From the NCBI GenBank assembly GCA_020354645.1, contig CP070652.1, positions 4,413,032 through 4,455,963 of the forward strand: DNA of 42,932 nt, written 5' to 3'. The position numbers and the translations under genes were made by a program. Shown here piece by piece: positions 8,238 to 15,754 of this stretch. This DNA comes from Deltaproteobacteria bacterium. GTDB lineage: Bacteria; Desulfobacterota; Desulfobacteria; Desulfobacterales; G020354645. Under the pieces are notes generated by a model. The model worked only from the letters and a program-made list of their open reading frames with translations. It had not been told where the DNA came from and did no database searches. Numbering within the stretch: position 1 is the first letter of the stretch; each line of letters begins with the position of its first letter.

Positions 8238-9200
8238 TTACGCAACAGCTGCATCCAGATCCGGCAGGCGTTTTTCGATTTCCTGACGGCGGGATTCATA
8301 GCAATCCGGAAGCATAAGTTTTTCTCCCAGTTTCGAAATATCTTCATCAATCAGGAAACCCGGGGGATCGGTTGCAATCTCAAATAAAACACCACCGCTT
8401 TCGCGAAAATAGATAGAGCGAAAATACTTGCGGTGAATAATCGGCGTTACATTCAAGCCGCGAGCTGCGATAATCTTTTGCCACCTTTTTTGTTCTGTAT
8501 CATTACGGGCCCGAAAGGCGATATGATGGACGGTTCCGCTTCCCATGCGTCCTCCCGGAACGTCAGGATTTTCAACGATATCGTAATATACGCCCGAGCC
8601 TACACCAGTCGCCATTTGAAACCGTGTGCGCTTTTCTGCCGAGGCTACTTTTTGCATGCCCAGGGTATCTGTCAGCAGCATTGCTGACTCCGTCACGGAG
8701 TTAAGCGTTGCTGTTGCGGAATGAAAACCGCGGATAGAATATTGCGGTGGTATGGTACTTCTATCCCAGGGTCTGATATCTGGCAGTCGTTTGGTTTCAA
8801 CAAGTTCAAGGGATAGGCCGTGCGGATCGGCAAAGCGAACAACCTCCTCGTCAAATCTTTTTTCTGTTTCAAAAGACAGTCTAAGTTCTTCTAATCGACT
8901 CTTCCAGAAATCAATCGCGTGTTGCGGTATCAAAAAAGCAATACCTGTCACTTGGCCGGCTCCCTGTTTGCCCGGAGGCATATTTTCCCAGGGGAAAAAC
9001 GTAAGAATGGTCCCGGGGGTGCCGGGTTCATCACCGTAATAGAAGTGATAGGTGTAAGGGTCATCAAAATTGACGGTTTTTTTAACCAGGCGCAAGCCCA
9101 GTGCTTCGGTATAGAATTTGAGGTTTACATTCGCCGAGTTGGTTATGGCGGTAATATGATGGATGCCGGGAATAATTTCTTTGGTTTGGTTGTTTTTCAT
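8238..9200 (-). CDS. VOC-family ring-cleaving dioxygenase (MhqO/MhqA-like)
   Basis: A 320-residue protein with two vicinal-oxygen-chelate modules. The first opens with IPGIHHITAI (His14/15) and LGLRLVKKTVNFDDP; the second contains GTVHHIAFRARND and GVLFEIATDPPGF. These give the two His and one Glu expected to bind Fe(II). In Bacillus the MhqO/MhqA/MhqE relatives are thiol- and quinone-stress proteins under MarR-type control, and the same pairing occurs here. GAGGGG lies six bases before the ATG at 9200. An operator-like palindrome sits at 9224-9237 in its leader. A role in detoxifying hydroquinones or catechols is inferred, and is notable for a probable anaerobe. Confidence 0.85.
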   Translation of the reverse strand: MKNNQTKEIIPGIHHITAITNSANVNLKFYTEALGLRLVKKTVNFDDPYTYHFYYGDEPGTPGTILTFFPWENMPPGKQGAGQVTGIAFLIPQHAIDFWKSRLEELRLSFETEKRFDEEVVRFADPHGLSLELVETKRLPDIRPWDRSTIPPQYSIRGFHSATATLNSVTESAMLLTDTLGMQKVASAEKRTRFQMATGVGSGVYYDIVENPDVPGGRMGSGTVHHIAFRARNDTEQKRWQKIIAARGLNVTPIIHRKYFRSIYFRESGGVLFEIATDPPGFLIDEDISKLGEKLMLPDCYESRRQEIEKRLPDLDAAVA

Positions 9201-9223
9201 GTTAATCCCCTCTGGCTAATAGG

Positions 9224-9237
9224 TCTTGAGATCAAGA
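9224..9237. promoter_or_regulatory. operator-like inverted repeat in the dioxygenase leader
   Basis: TCTTGA-GA-TCAAGA, half-sites of 6 bases with a 2-base centre. It shares the exact core TCTTGA-N2-TCAAGA with the longer site at 9711-9736. It lies between the MarR gene and the dioxygenase gene, suggesting separate repression of the latter. Confidence 0.6.
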
Positions 9238-9253
9238 AATTTTTTCAAAAAAA

Positions 9254-9694
9254 TTAATTGCATTTTATTTTTATCTTTTTCGCATGAGAACCTAACTTCT
9301 TCAAAAGCCTTATAAGTTCTTTGCGCTCCTGGCCGTTCAGAATCGCTGCAACCGATTCGAGGTTTTTTTCGTGATCGGAAAAAGCAGTCTCTATCAGTTT
9401 TCTTCCTTCGGCTGTAAGGTGAACATGGAAAACACGTCCGTCGCTGGTATCTTGTTTACGTTTTACCAACTGCTTCCGTGCCAGTCTGTCGACTGCTGAA
9501 GAAATAGAGCCGCTGGTTAGCAGAACCTTATCGCCGATAATGTTCACCGGAAGCGGTCCTTTGTGGAGCAGGGCTTCCAAAACAGCAAAATCGGACAGTC
9601 CGAGACCGGTGGCAGCAATACTGGCAAGATCTACGGCTTCCACCGCCTTATGCGCTTTCCACAAAATCAGTCGTATGCGGGATCCGGTTTCCAT
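9254..9694 (-). CDS. MarR family transcriptional regulator
   Basis: A 146-residue winged-helix repressor. The helix-turn-helix region is LSDFAVLEALLHKGPLPVNIIGDKVLLTSGSISSAVDRLARKQLV, seen best in the stretch LTSGSISSAVDRLARKQLV; the wing is KRKQDTSDGRVFHVHLTAEG, with the usual D-x-R. Length and motif order fit MarR, and the regulator plus ring-cleaving dioxygenase arrangement recalls the MhqR system of Bacillus, whose operator also has a TCTcGA-type palindrome. It is transcribed toward the dioxygenase. Its own promoter overlaps a 26-base palindrome, indicating autorepression. The inducer is probably a quinone or electrophile, but this is inference. Confidence 0.85.
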   Translation of the reverse strand: METGSRIRLILWKAHKAVEAVDLASIAATGLGLSDFAVLEALLHKGPLPVNIIGDKVLLTSGSISSAVDRLARKQLVKRKQDTSDGRVFHVHLTAEGRKLIETAFSDHEKNLESVAAILNGQERKELIRLLKKLGSHAKKIKIKCN

Positions 9695-9700
9695 ACTTGA

Positions 9701-9731
9701 ATCGTAGGCATAATTATCTTGATGTCAAGAT
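9701..9731 (-). promoter_or_regulatory. promoter of the MarR-dioxygenase operon
   Basis: On the minus strand a perfect -35 TTGACA lies inside the operator palindrome (about 9728-9723) and TACGAT (9706-9701) follows after 16 bases. The start codon at 9694 is 7 bases beyond the -10 box and has no Shine-Dalgarno sequence, so the transcript may be leaderless. Confidence 0.5.
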
Positions 9732-9736
9732 AATTA
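9711..9736. promoter_or_regulatory. MarR operator: perfect 12-base inverted repeat
   Basis: TAATTATCTTGA and TCAAGATAATTA flank a 2-base centre (TG). The palindrome covers the -35 region of the regulator's promoter and contains the same core as the site at 9224-9237. Confidence 0.8.
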
Positions 9737-9836
9737 TTTCGCCGAACCCTCATACAATAAACCCTACTCGTCTTCCGATGCTTCAAAAATGCTTTTTTCC
9801 GCCAAGAAAGCATAAGAGTGCAAGTCAATAAAATTA

Positions 9837-9865
9837 TTGTGAAAATTCGTTTTATCGTTTATAAT
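9837..9865 (+). promoter_or_regulatory. probable promoter for the gene at 9964
   Basis: TTGTGA (9837-9842), 17-base spacer, perfect -10 TATAAT (9860-9865). It lies about 100 bases before the start codon. Confidence 0.5.
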
Positions 9866-9963
9866 TATTGTGTTTGTTTGGAAGAATCCAAAATAAACAA
9901 CTACGGTTCGCTTTTTCGGTTTATAAATGCAGACTTGCCGAACTGTTAAAAAGGAAAGAAACC

Positions 9964-11121
9964 ATGACACCGAAATATTACCATATCTTTTTTCGTGGAG
10001 AGGTTTTACCGGGCTTTCAAGTAGAAGCGGTCAAGCAGAATCTTGCCGCTGCATTCAAGCTTGGCCCGGAGCATACCAATAAGTTGTTTGTGGGCAAACC
10101 CGTATTAATGGCAAAAAATGTTGATCTGGATAAGGCCGCCAAGTACAAAAAGATATTTGAGGATGCCGGTGCTGTATGTGAAGCTGTTTCGGCCGACAGT
10201 CGTTATCCGATAAAGTTTATGGACAAAGTTGAAAAAAAATCCGGTAACAAACCGATATCCCTTTTTAGTGGAAAAGATGAAAAATCACTCAGCATATCGA
10301 AACCGTCGGTAAAGCGATCCGCTTTAATCATTTTGATAGCCACAGCCATTGTTTTTCTAATTGTTGGGGTAATCATTTGGTATCACCTGCACGTAGACTC
10401 GATACGCAGTGTAAGCGGCTCTTACAGAAACGGTCAGACTACCGGTACCGTCTGGCCGCTGAGCAATTTTGAGATGGTTTCGATACTTGTCAGCATATGC
10501 GCATTATCACTCCTGATTTTGACACTAAGAAAGCGGCTGGCGATAAAAAATCCTCATGACAGTACCGCAAGCTATCATACTGCCCCAAATTCAGAAAGAG
10601 GCTACGGTCATCAAGACACCCCCTCTATTGCAATGCGGGTAGAAGATTTCGGGAAAGAATTGCGGTCAGCACGGTTAATCTGGGGGGTGATGTTCAGTAC
10701 ATTGCCCATCTATGTTGGGATATGTCATGTTCTTGGACAAGACTTAGCGGTTGATTCGGGGCCCAATTTTCCTCGGGGACTATTGGAAAAAATTCTCTGT
10801 GGTGTTCCAGTTGGGATGATCATGATTGCAGGTTTCCTGCGCAAGCTTATGTTAAAAGCCGCAAAGAATGGGGTCGGGACCAGATTATTTAAAAGTACTA
10901 CTATGTCAGAGGCCCCGAACATTTCTGCTAAATATATCTCCGCTGTTATCGTCTCACTGGCACTGGCAGAATCCTCGGCAATTTACGGGGTTATACTCTT
11001 CATACTGGGAAGCGGTATGCATATGCTTTATCTGTTGGTGGGCCTTGCTGCAGTCGCTATGATTATTTATCGACCCAAATGTGAGGAGCTGGCGGCCTTT
11101 CTGTCCAATAAACAATTTTAA
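9964..11121 (+). CDS. multi-pass membrane protein with N-terminal soluble domain
   Basis: A 385-residue protein. Residues 1-80 form a small soluble domain (YYHIFFRGEVLPGFQVEAVK, then LFVGKPVLMAKNVDLDKAAK and FEDAGAVCEA). I recall this pattern from N-termini of several uncharacterised bacterial membrane proteins. Helices follow at about residues 118-138, 165-185, 235-255, 275-295 and 320-375. The last pair (LALAESSAIYGVILFILG) vaguely resembles proteolipid c-type helices, but I would not assign a function. AAAGGAAAG before ATG 9964 supports the start and rules out the longer frame from 9868. The stop codon lies inside the left arm of the long palindrome at 11116-11320. Confidence 0.7.
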   Translation: MTPKYYHIFFRGEVLPGFQVEAVKQNLAAAFKLGPEHTNKLFVGKPVLMAKNVDLDKAAKYKKIFEDAGAVCEAVSADSRYPIKFMDKVEKKSGNKPISLFSGKDEKSLSISKPSVKRSALIILIATAIVFLIVGVIIWYHLHVDSIRSVSGSYRNGQTTGTVWPLSNFEMVSILVSICALSLLILTLRKRLAIKNPHDSTASYHTAPNSERGYGHQDTPSIAMRVEDFGKELRSARLIWGVMFSTLPIYVGICHVLGQDLAVDSGPNFPRGLLEKILCGVPVGMIMIAGFLRKLMLKAAKNGVGTRLFKSTTMSEAPNISAKYISAVIVSLALAESSAIYGVILFILGSGMHMLYLLVGLAAVAMIIYRPKCEELAAFLSNKQF

Positions 11122-11320
11122 ATATTTGAGGGGTCGGGGAGTTTTTTTGACCCTGTGCCTCCAGTCCTTGTTTTTCTAAGCAATTCGGCAGCAGGGGATA
11201 CTTGCCCCCTCCGCATTCCACCTTCGGTGGCTGCGGTCTCCCCCACTGCCAAATTGCAGAAAAACAAAAGACTCACGACAATGGATCAAAAAAACTCCCC
11301 GACCCCTCAAATATTTAAAA
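11116..11320. repeat. 205-base palindromic element with 35-base perfect arms
   Basis: Bases 11116-11150 are the exact reverse complement of 11286-11320. The interior also pairs imperfectly: CTTGTTTTTCT near 11166 with AGAAAAACAAAAG near 11260, GCAATTCGGCAG with CTGCCAAATTGC, and a central hairpin CCACC-TTC-GGTGG. The whole could fold into one long branched hairpin on either strand. The left arm supplies the stop codon of the preceding gene. No transposase frame is present, so it could be a MITE-like element, a REP-like repeat or a structured RNA. Confidence 0.8.
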
Positions 11321-11641
11321 TACCACTTTTCTTCAAGAGGAATTACCATGCGAGCGAACCCGTTTAAAAGCGGCTGTGCTCATATAGATGGGGATTATTT
11401 ACAATCGAATACAATGCCAGGCCAGAAACTTATTGCGCAAATCCGCTTTCATAGATATAATAAAGATGTTCCCTTTTTAAGGAGTAATATCGCATTATCC
11501 TACCCATATATGTTCATACCGACCCTGCAAGGAACTACCTGGTGACCCTGTTATTTGAGATTAAGATATAATTCCATTACGTTGACACACTTTTGATTTC
11601 TAACACAATCCTGAGTATTGGAAGGTTTTGAAGGAATTTAA
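11321..11641. other. gap after the long palindrome
   Basis: No recognisable gene. One 65-codon frame (11348-11545) has an AGAGGAA just upstream of its ATG, but its sequence shows no known motif or gene-like composition, and I do not call it. The end of the stretch carries the leader of the gene at 11642. Confidence 0.35.
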
Positions 11642-11953
11642 ATGGAATATCAATTAACTTTAAAATTTCCTTACTATGATGTGGACGACTACAAGAACCT
11701 CAAGACACTTGAAGACCAGCTCATCCAGAAATTAGGCGATTCAACGAAGGTGGATGGCCATTATGCCGATTCAGAGGTAATGAATATTTTTATCATTACG
11801 AGCCAGCCATTGGAGACGTTTGTGGTTGTTTTGGGAGCCGTAAAAGGAAAGGACCTTTTATCATCGCTCTCGGTTGTATGCAAAGCGGTAAGTGGTCATA
11901 AATACGCACGCCTGTGGCCACTTGACTTACAAGAATATTTCAATGCGCCATAA
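11642..11953 (+). CDS. hypothetical protein, 103 residues
   Basis: A small soluble protein of mixed alpha/beta pattern with no signal peptide or membrane segment. It has an N-terminal strand (MEYQLTLKFPYYD), an acidic helix (DDYKNLKTLEDQLIQKLGD) and later strands (EVMNIFIITSQP, ETFVVVLGAV). GAAGGAATTTA before the ATG is a fair ribosome binding site. I do not recognise the family; the pattern recalls small immunity-type or ferredoxin-like folds, without real evidence. It precedes the FHA-domain gene by 75 bases in the same direction and may be cotranscribed with it. Confidence 0.65.
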   Translation: MEYQLTLKFPYYDVDDYKNLKTLEDQLIQKLGDSTKVDGHYADSEVMNIFIITSQPLETFVVVLGAVKGKDLLSSLSVVCKAVSGHKYARLWPLDLQEYFNAP

Positions 11954-12028
11954 TGCGCAGCCAGCCGCTGGGTTTATTGAAAGGGTAATATAGACAAAAT
12001 TCCGTGGCAGTCAGTGTGGGAGAAAAAT

Positions 12029-12409
12029 ATGGCAAGTATTGTTCATATACATGAGGGTGTGGTGATCAAAAAGTTCCCCCTCGAAAAATCACCACTTCGT
12101 ATAGGCCGTAATCCGGATAACGATATATTCATTGATGACAAGGTGGTTAGCATGGAACACGCCATCGTGGAGGTTTTGGAAGATACCGATCAGAAGGAAA
12201 TAAGATATTATTATATCGAAGATCTTGAAAGTACCAACGGCACTCACGTCAACGGAAAAAAAATTACGCGTCAGAAGTTAAACCACAATGACATCATACG
12301 AGTCGGCTGGAACATGTTTAAGTTTATTGATGCGGTTGAACGCAAAAAGGAAAAAACGCTAAAAATCCATAAAAGCTGGATTCCCAGGGTATATTACACC
12401 AAGGAATAG
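12029..12409 (+). CDS. FHA-domain protein
   Basis: A 126-residue protein made almost entirely of one forkhead-associated domain, which binds phosphothreonine peptides. Key residues are present: LRIGRNPDNDIFID (Gly26, Arg27), S41-x2-H44 (VVSMEHAIV) and STNGTHVNGKK. A short basic tail follows (about residues 105-126). The ATG at 12029 is chosen over the GTG at 12014 because GGGAGA falls about 5 bases before it. No Ser/Thr kinase or secretion gene lies nearby, so its partner is unknown. FHA-only proteins often work as adaptors in kinase signalling. Confidence 0.9.
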   Translation: MASIVHIHEGVVIKKFPLEKSPLRIGRNPDNDIFIDDKVVSMEHAIVEVLEDTDQKEIRYYYIEDLESTNGTHVNGKKITRQKLNHNDIIRVGWNMFKFIDAVERKKEKTLKIHKSWIPRVYYTKE

Positions 12410-12974
12410 TTAACACCTGAAGTTTGCATGAAAATTAATGAGAAGTTGAGATTATATTTCATGACAGCAGGTTACATAAACCAGAGAAGTAAATAAAAAT
12501 ACCGATCAGTTATAACGGTTGGCAATCATTTTAACTCATTAATTTTCACCCTTCGGACGAGCCGGAGGCTTCCATCTGCCGCGTTATTAAGGGCTCGCAA
12601 TAGTTTTAACTATGGCTTCGCCCTTAAACGCCTTGCATATGAAAGCCTCCGTCTCGTGCAAAATCCAGGTAACACGCTTAAATTAAAAAAACTTAAATTC
12701 GTTCCGCAAATCATTCTGAGTTCATAGCATTACCGCCACCCTTCCTGCCACTTTAAATGCGAACGCATATTAGCCTCAGCGCCTGCTGTTTGGATTGGTT
12801 GAAAGCAGATGTGACGATCCAGGCGTCATCGCGTTTTCTGATCAACCGAAAAAAAGGTGGTCTGCCACAACTCCAGCTGTATAATTCTTGACTCAGCTGC
12901 GCGAATTTTAGACATAATATAATACCGTTACTATTATTGAATAAAACAAAACGATCGGTTAAGAATAATAGCCT
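12410..12974. other. intergenic gap with a palindromic repeat
   Basis: Apart from the cruciform at 12557-12657 I see no supported gene. A minus-strand patch around 12760-12910 reads as short broken frames (one ending LRLICVRI, one starting MSKIRAAESRIIQ), which might be a decayed gene; I could not name it. Confidence 0.35.
12557..12657. repeat. branched palindrome (cruciform repeat)
   Basis: Outer arms 12557-12575 and 12639-12657 match in 17 of 19 positions. An inner stem TTAAGGGC (12587-12594) pairs with GCCCTTAA (12620-12627). The centre is the hairpin ATAGTT-TT-AACTAT (12600-12613). Nested stems in a gene-free gap fit a dispersed palindromic repeat of the chromosome or a structured RNA. 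Confidence 0.65.
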
Positions 12975-13775
12975 ATGATCAAGTTCGGTGCATATGAAGA
13001 CAAACCGTTTATTGCCCAATTGTATGATTACGTTCCTTTTTACGCACAACGACCGGATTTGGGATTTTATCTGGATTTCGCCCGGTCGGCCGGGGGTAGA
13101 ATTTTGGAAATGGGCTGTGGAACTGGAAGAATTCTGATCCCGATGGCCGCAGCGGGCTGTGACGTCACCGGTCTTGATTTTTCCGAATTCATGCTGGCCA
13201 GGTGTCGTGAAAAATTAGAGAGCCAGCCAAAAGAAGTTCAAGAACGAATTCGGCTCGTAACCTGCGGTATGGCCGAGTTTGACCTGGCGGAAAGCTTCAG
13301 ATTGGTTACGGCGCCATTCCGATCGTTTCAACACTTAATATCTGTTGAAGAACAACTTTCGTGTTTGAGATGTGTAAATAACCATATGACCATTGGGGGT
13401 AAGTTTGTTTTTGATCTTAGCCGGGCCCACTTTCAGTTTGTCCAAAGCGATGCCGTGGGCAAAGAAACGCAAGATTTTTCCAATATTGAACTTCCGGATG
13501 GCAGAAAAATGCGGCGGACTCATTGCTTTGTGGCTTGCCATTTATCCGAGCAGTATAACGACATCGAATTCATTTATTACATAACTGATGCCAACGGCAA
13601 AGAAGAAAGGTTGGTTCAAGCATTTCCGTTTAGATATTTTTTCAGGTATGAAGTGGAACACCTTCTCGCCAGATGCGGATTTAACATCATTCAGGTGTTC
13701 GGAAATTTTAATAGATCACAGCTTACCGATGGTTCTGCAGAGATGATATTTGTTGCAGAGAAAGTCAAAGAGTAG
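12975..13775 (+). CDS. class I SAM-dependent methyltransferase
   Basis: A 266-residue protein with a Rossmann-type methyltransferase domain. Motif I is GRILEMGCGTGRI (about residues 44-56), followed by an acidic strand end in VTGLDFSEFML and motif II/III near RIRLVTCGMAEFDLAE. The C-terminal half (FRYFFRYEVEHLLARCGFNI) matches the usual end of Methyltransf_25-type enzymes. The substrate cannot be predicted. The start has no strong Shine-Dalgarno sequence, but the N-terminal residues AQLYDYVPFYAQRPD are typical of the family. It stands alone between gaps. Confidence 0.85.
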   Translation: MIKFGAYEDKPFIAQLYDYVPFYAQRPDLGFYLDFARSAGGRILEMGCGTGRILIPMAAAGCDVTGLDFSEFMLARCREKLESQPKEVQERIRLVTCGMAEFDLAESFRLVTAPFRSFQHLISVEEQLSCLRCVNNHMTIGGKFVFDLSRAHFQFVQSDAVGKETQDFSNIELPDGRKMRRTHCFVACHLSEQYNDIEFIYYITDANGKEERLVQAFPFRYFFRYEVEHLLARCGFNIIQVFGNFNRSQLTDGSAEMIFVAEKVKE

Positions 13776-13980
13776 GACTAGCAAGAAGTTTAAACCTTTA
13801 ACGGCTGGAATGTGATAAGATTCCGGGAATCATAAAAATGAGAAAGTTATGCCGATTAAACATTTCCAAAAGGCGCGGTTGATTTATGGCGCTGAACTGA
13901 TTACAGATTCCAACGGATAATTATAAAGATCCTTTCTGTGGGGGAAAAGCTGTTCAGTCAAATTATGCCAAATTTTGCAC

Positions 13981-14454
13981 ATGTCTGATATCCTGAAAAA
14001 AACTATCCAGGGATTGAAGGTCGGTGACACTTTTTCGATTACCCGGGCCTTCTCAGAGGCGGATATGGTTCAATTTGCCGATATTACGAGGGATTACAAT
14101 CCTGTTCATTTTGATGATCGCTTTGCGACTGTGAAGCGGTTTAGTGGAAGAATTTGTCATGGGCTGCTGATTGCCAGTATGCTGACTGAAATCGGAGGTC
14201 AAATCGGGTGGCTGGCCTCCAGAATGGATTTTCGATTCAAGAAGCCTGTTTATTACGGTGATGCCATTAAATGTTCACTCACCATCACGAAAATTGATGA
14301 GGGCGGCCGGGCCGAAGCCGAGGCGATTTTTCAAAATCGGGATGGGGTGATCGTTATAGAAGCTTTTTTAACCGGCATCCTGCCTGGCGGAAAGGAAAAA
14401 AAGGTATTGAAAGCGATGCTGGCGGAGGGGGATCCGACCAACAAGGCTGGATGA
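13981..14454 (+). CDS. MaoC-family (R)-enoyl-CoA hydratase
   Basis: A 157-residue hot-dog-fold enzyme. The hydratase-2 catalytic pair is present as D38-x4-H43 in ITRDYNPVHFDD, and the following GRICHGLLIASM is the usual substrate-tunnel helix. Length fits PhaJ-type hydratases, which convert trans-2-enoyl-CoA to (R)-3-hydroxyacyl-CoA. ATG 13981 is chosen over the TTG at 13975. The neighbours are a methyltransferase and an amino-acid dehydrogenase, which do not define the pathway. Leucine breakdown yields enoyl-CoA intermediates, so a link to the next gene is possible but inferred. Confidence 0.85.
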   Translation: MSDILKKTIQGLKVGDTFSITRAFSEADMVQFADITRDYNPVHFDDRFATVKRFSGRICHGLLIASMLTEIGGQIGWLASRMDFRFKKPVYYGDAIKCSLTITKIDEGGRAEAEAIFQNRDGVIVIEAFLTGILPGGKEKKVLKAMLAEGDPTNKAG

Positions 14455-14601
14455 GATTGAGAAATTGATACTCACCGTTTGCCAATGTGTCACAAGCATA
14501 AGGCTTGACCTAAATTCGAAATACAGGTATTCAAAACGATTAAAATATAACATACACCCAAAGGTCTTTGAAGATGCTCGATTGATTCGTAAGGAGGTCA
14601 T

Positions 14602-15654
14602 GTGGAATCCCTGATCAGTGAGTGGGGCGGTGAGAGTGTAATTATCCGCTTTGACAGACCCACCAGCGCCTGGATGATCATTGCGATCCATTCCACCCGG
14701 CTCGGCCCGGCCACCGGGGGGACGCGCATGAAGCCCTATCCCAATTTGAATGATGCCGTTGAGGATGCACTTAAATTGGCTGCCGGGATGACCTATAAAT
14801 TCGCAGTCATTGGTTTTCCGCGCGGCGGCGGGAAAGCTGTTATTGCTGTTCCGCACGATTTCGATAACAATAAACGTGCGGATCTGCTGCGACGCTACGG
14901 TGCCTTGATCCAACAGCTCGGTGGTTTGTACGAGACTGGGCCTGATGTAGGCACTTCGCCTGAAGATATGGATCTCATTTCCGAAACCGGTGAGCCGTAT
15001 GTTTTTTGCCGCACGTCTGAAAAGGGGGGCGCAGGCGATTCGGCTCCACACACAGCGTTAGGTGTTTTCAGTGGAATGCTGGCCGTATCTGAGCAACTTT
15101 TTGACAATCCATCGCTGGCCGGTAAGCGCATACTGGTCCAGGGAGCAGGCAGTGTTGGAAGAATCTTGATCAACATGCTGCTGGAGGCCGATACCGAAGT
15201 GATGTTCAGCGATGTGGATCAAGATACGATTTATCATTTCAGGAACACCCTCAACTTGACGTATATTCCGGCAGAAGATGTCCTCCATACTGAATGTGAT
15301 ATTTTTTCGCCCTGTGCCCTCGGCGGCATTCTCAACCGCGAAACGATACCCCGTTTAGAATGCCGGGCAGTCGCGGGGGCCGCAAACAATCAGCTCGCTG
15401 AACCGGCTGATGCTTTAAGATTAAGAGACAAAAAAATACTGTATGCACCCGACTACGTGATCAATGCCGGCGGAGCAATCGGGATTGTTGGTTTAGAATC
15501 GATGGGGTGGTCGGTTAAAGAAGCCGATAAACAGGTGATGTCTATTCGGCAGACATTGCGCCAAATATTTGAGGTGGCAGATTCAGAAAGGATCACCACC
15601 GATGAGGCTGCCCGCCGTATCGCTGAATCGCGGCTAGCCGGTGTCGCGAGTTAA
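14602..15654 (+). CDS. leucine-dehydrogenase-like amino acid dehydrogenase (Glu/Leu/Phe/Val family)
   Basis: A 350-residue NAD-dependent enzyme that would deaminate branched-chain or related amino acids to 2-oxoacids. Catalytic positions are visible: K66 in GMTYK, K78 in RGGGKAVI and D115 in GPDVGTSPEDM, as in leucine dehydrogenase. The Rossmann nucleotide motif is VQGAGSVGRIL near residue 180. An unusual point is FPRGGGK where Leu dehydrogenases normally have LNLGGGK, so substrate range may differ. The GTG start is fixed by AAGGAGGT at about 14590-14597, the best ribosome binding site of this region. A DDAH gene follows about 100 bases later in the same direction. Confidence 0.85.
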   Translation: MESLISEWGGESVIIRFDRPTSAWMIIAIHSTRLGPATGGTRMKPYPNLNDAVEDALKLAAGMTYKFAVIGFPRGGGKAVIAVPHDFDNNKRADLLRRYGALIQQLGGLYETGPDVGTSPEDMDLISETGEPYVFCRTSEKGGAGDSAPHTALGVFSGMLAVSEQLFDNPSLAGKRILVQGAGSVGRILINMLLEADTEVMFSDVDQDTIYHFRNTLNLTYIPAEDVLHTECDIFSPCALGGILNRETIPRLECRAVAGAANNQLAEPADALRLRDKKILYAPDYVINAGGAIGIVGLESMGWSVKEADKQVMSIRQTLRQIFEVADSERITTDEAARRIAESRLAGVAS

Positions 15655-15754
15655 TTGTTTGATAAGCAAACATACTCACAAATTCCACAGTTAACATGGT
15701 AAATATACCTTTGAGACTTGATTGTTTCTCCAAGAATAGAGCGTAAAGATAAAA

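Noticed and set aside
11348..11545. 65-codon frame with a purine-rich AGAGGAA before its ATG
   Set aside because: No recognisable motif, lies directly beside a repeat, and composition is not gene-like; the single ribosome-binding-site match is not enough.
12760..12915. Minus-strand patches that read like parts of a protein
   Set aside because: Frames are broken within about 30 codons and I could not identify the source gene, so it is not called a pseudogene.
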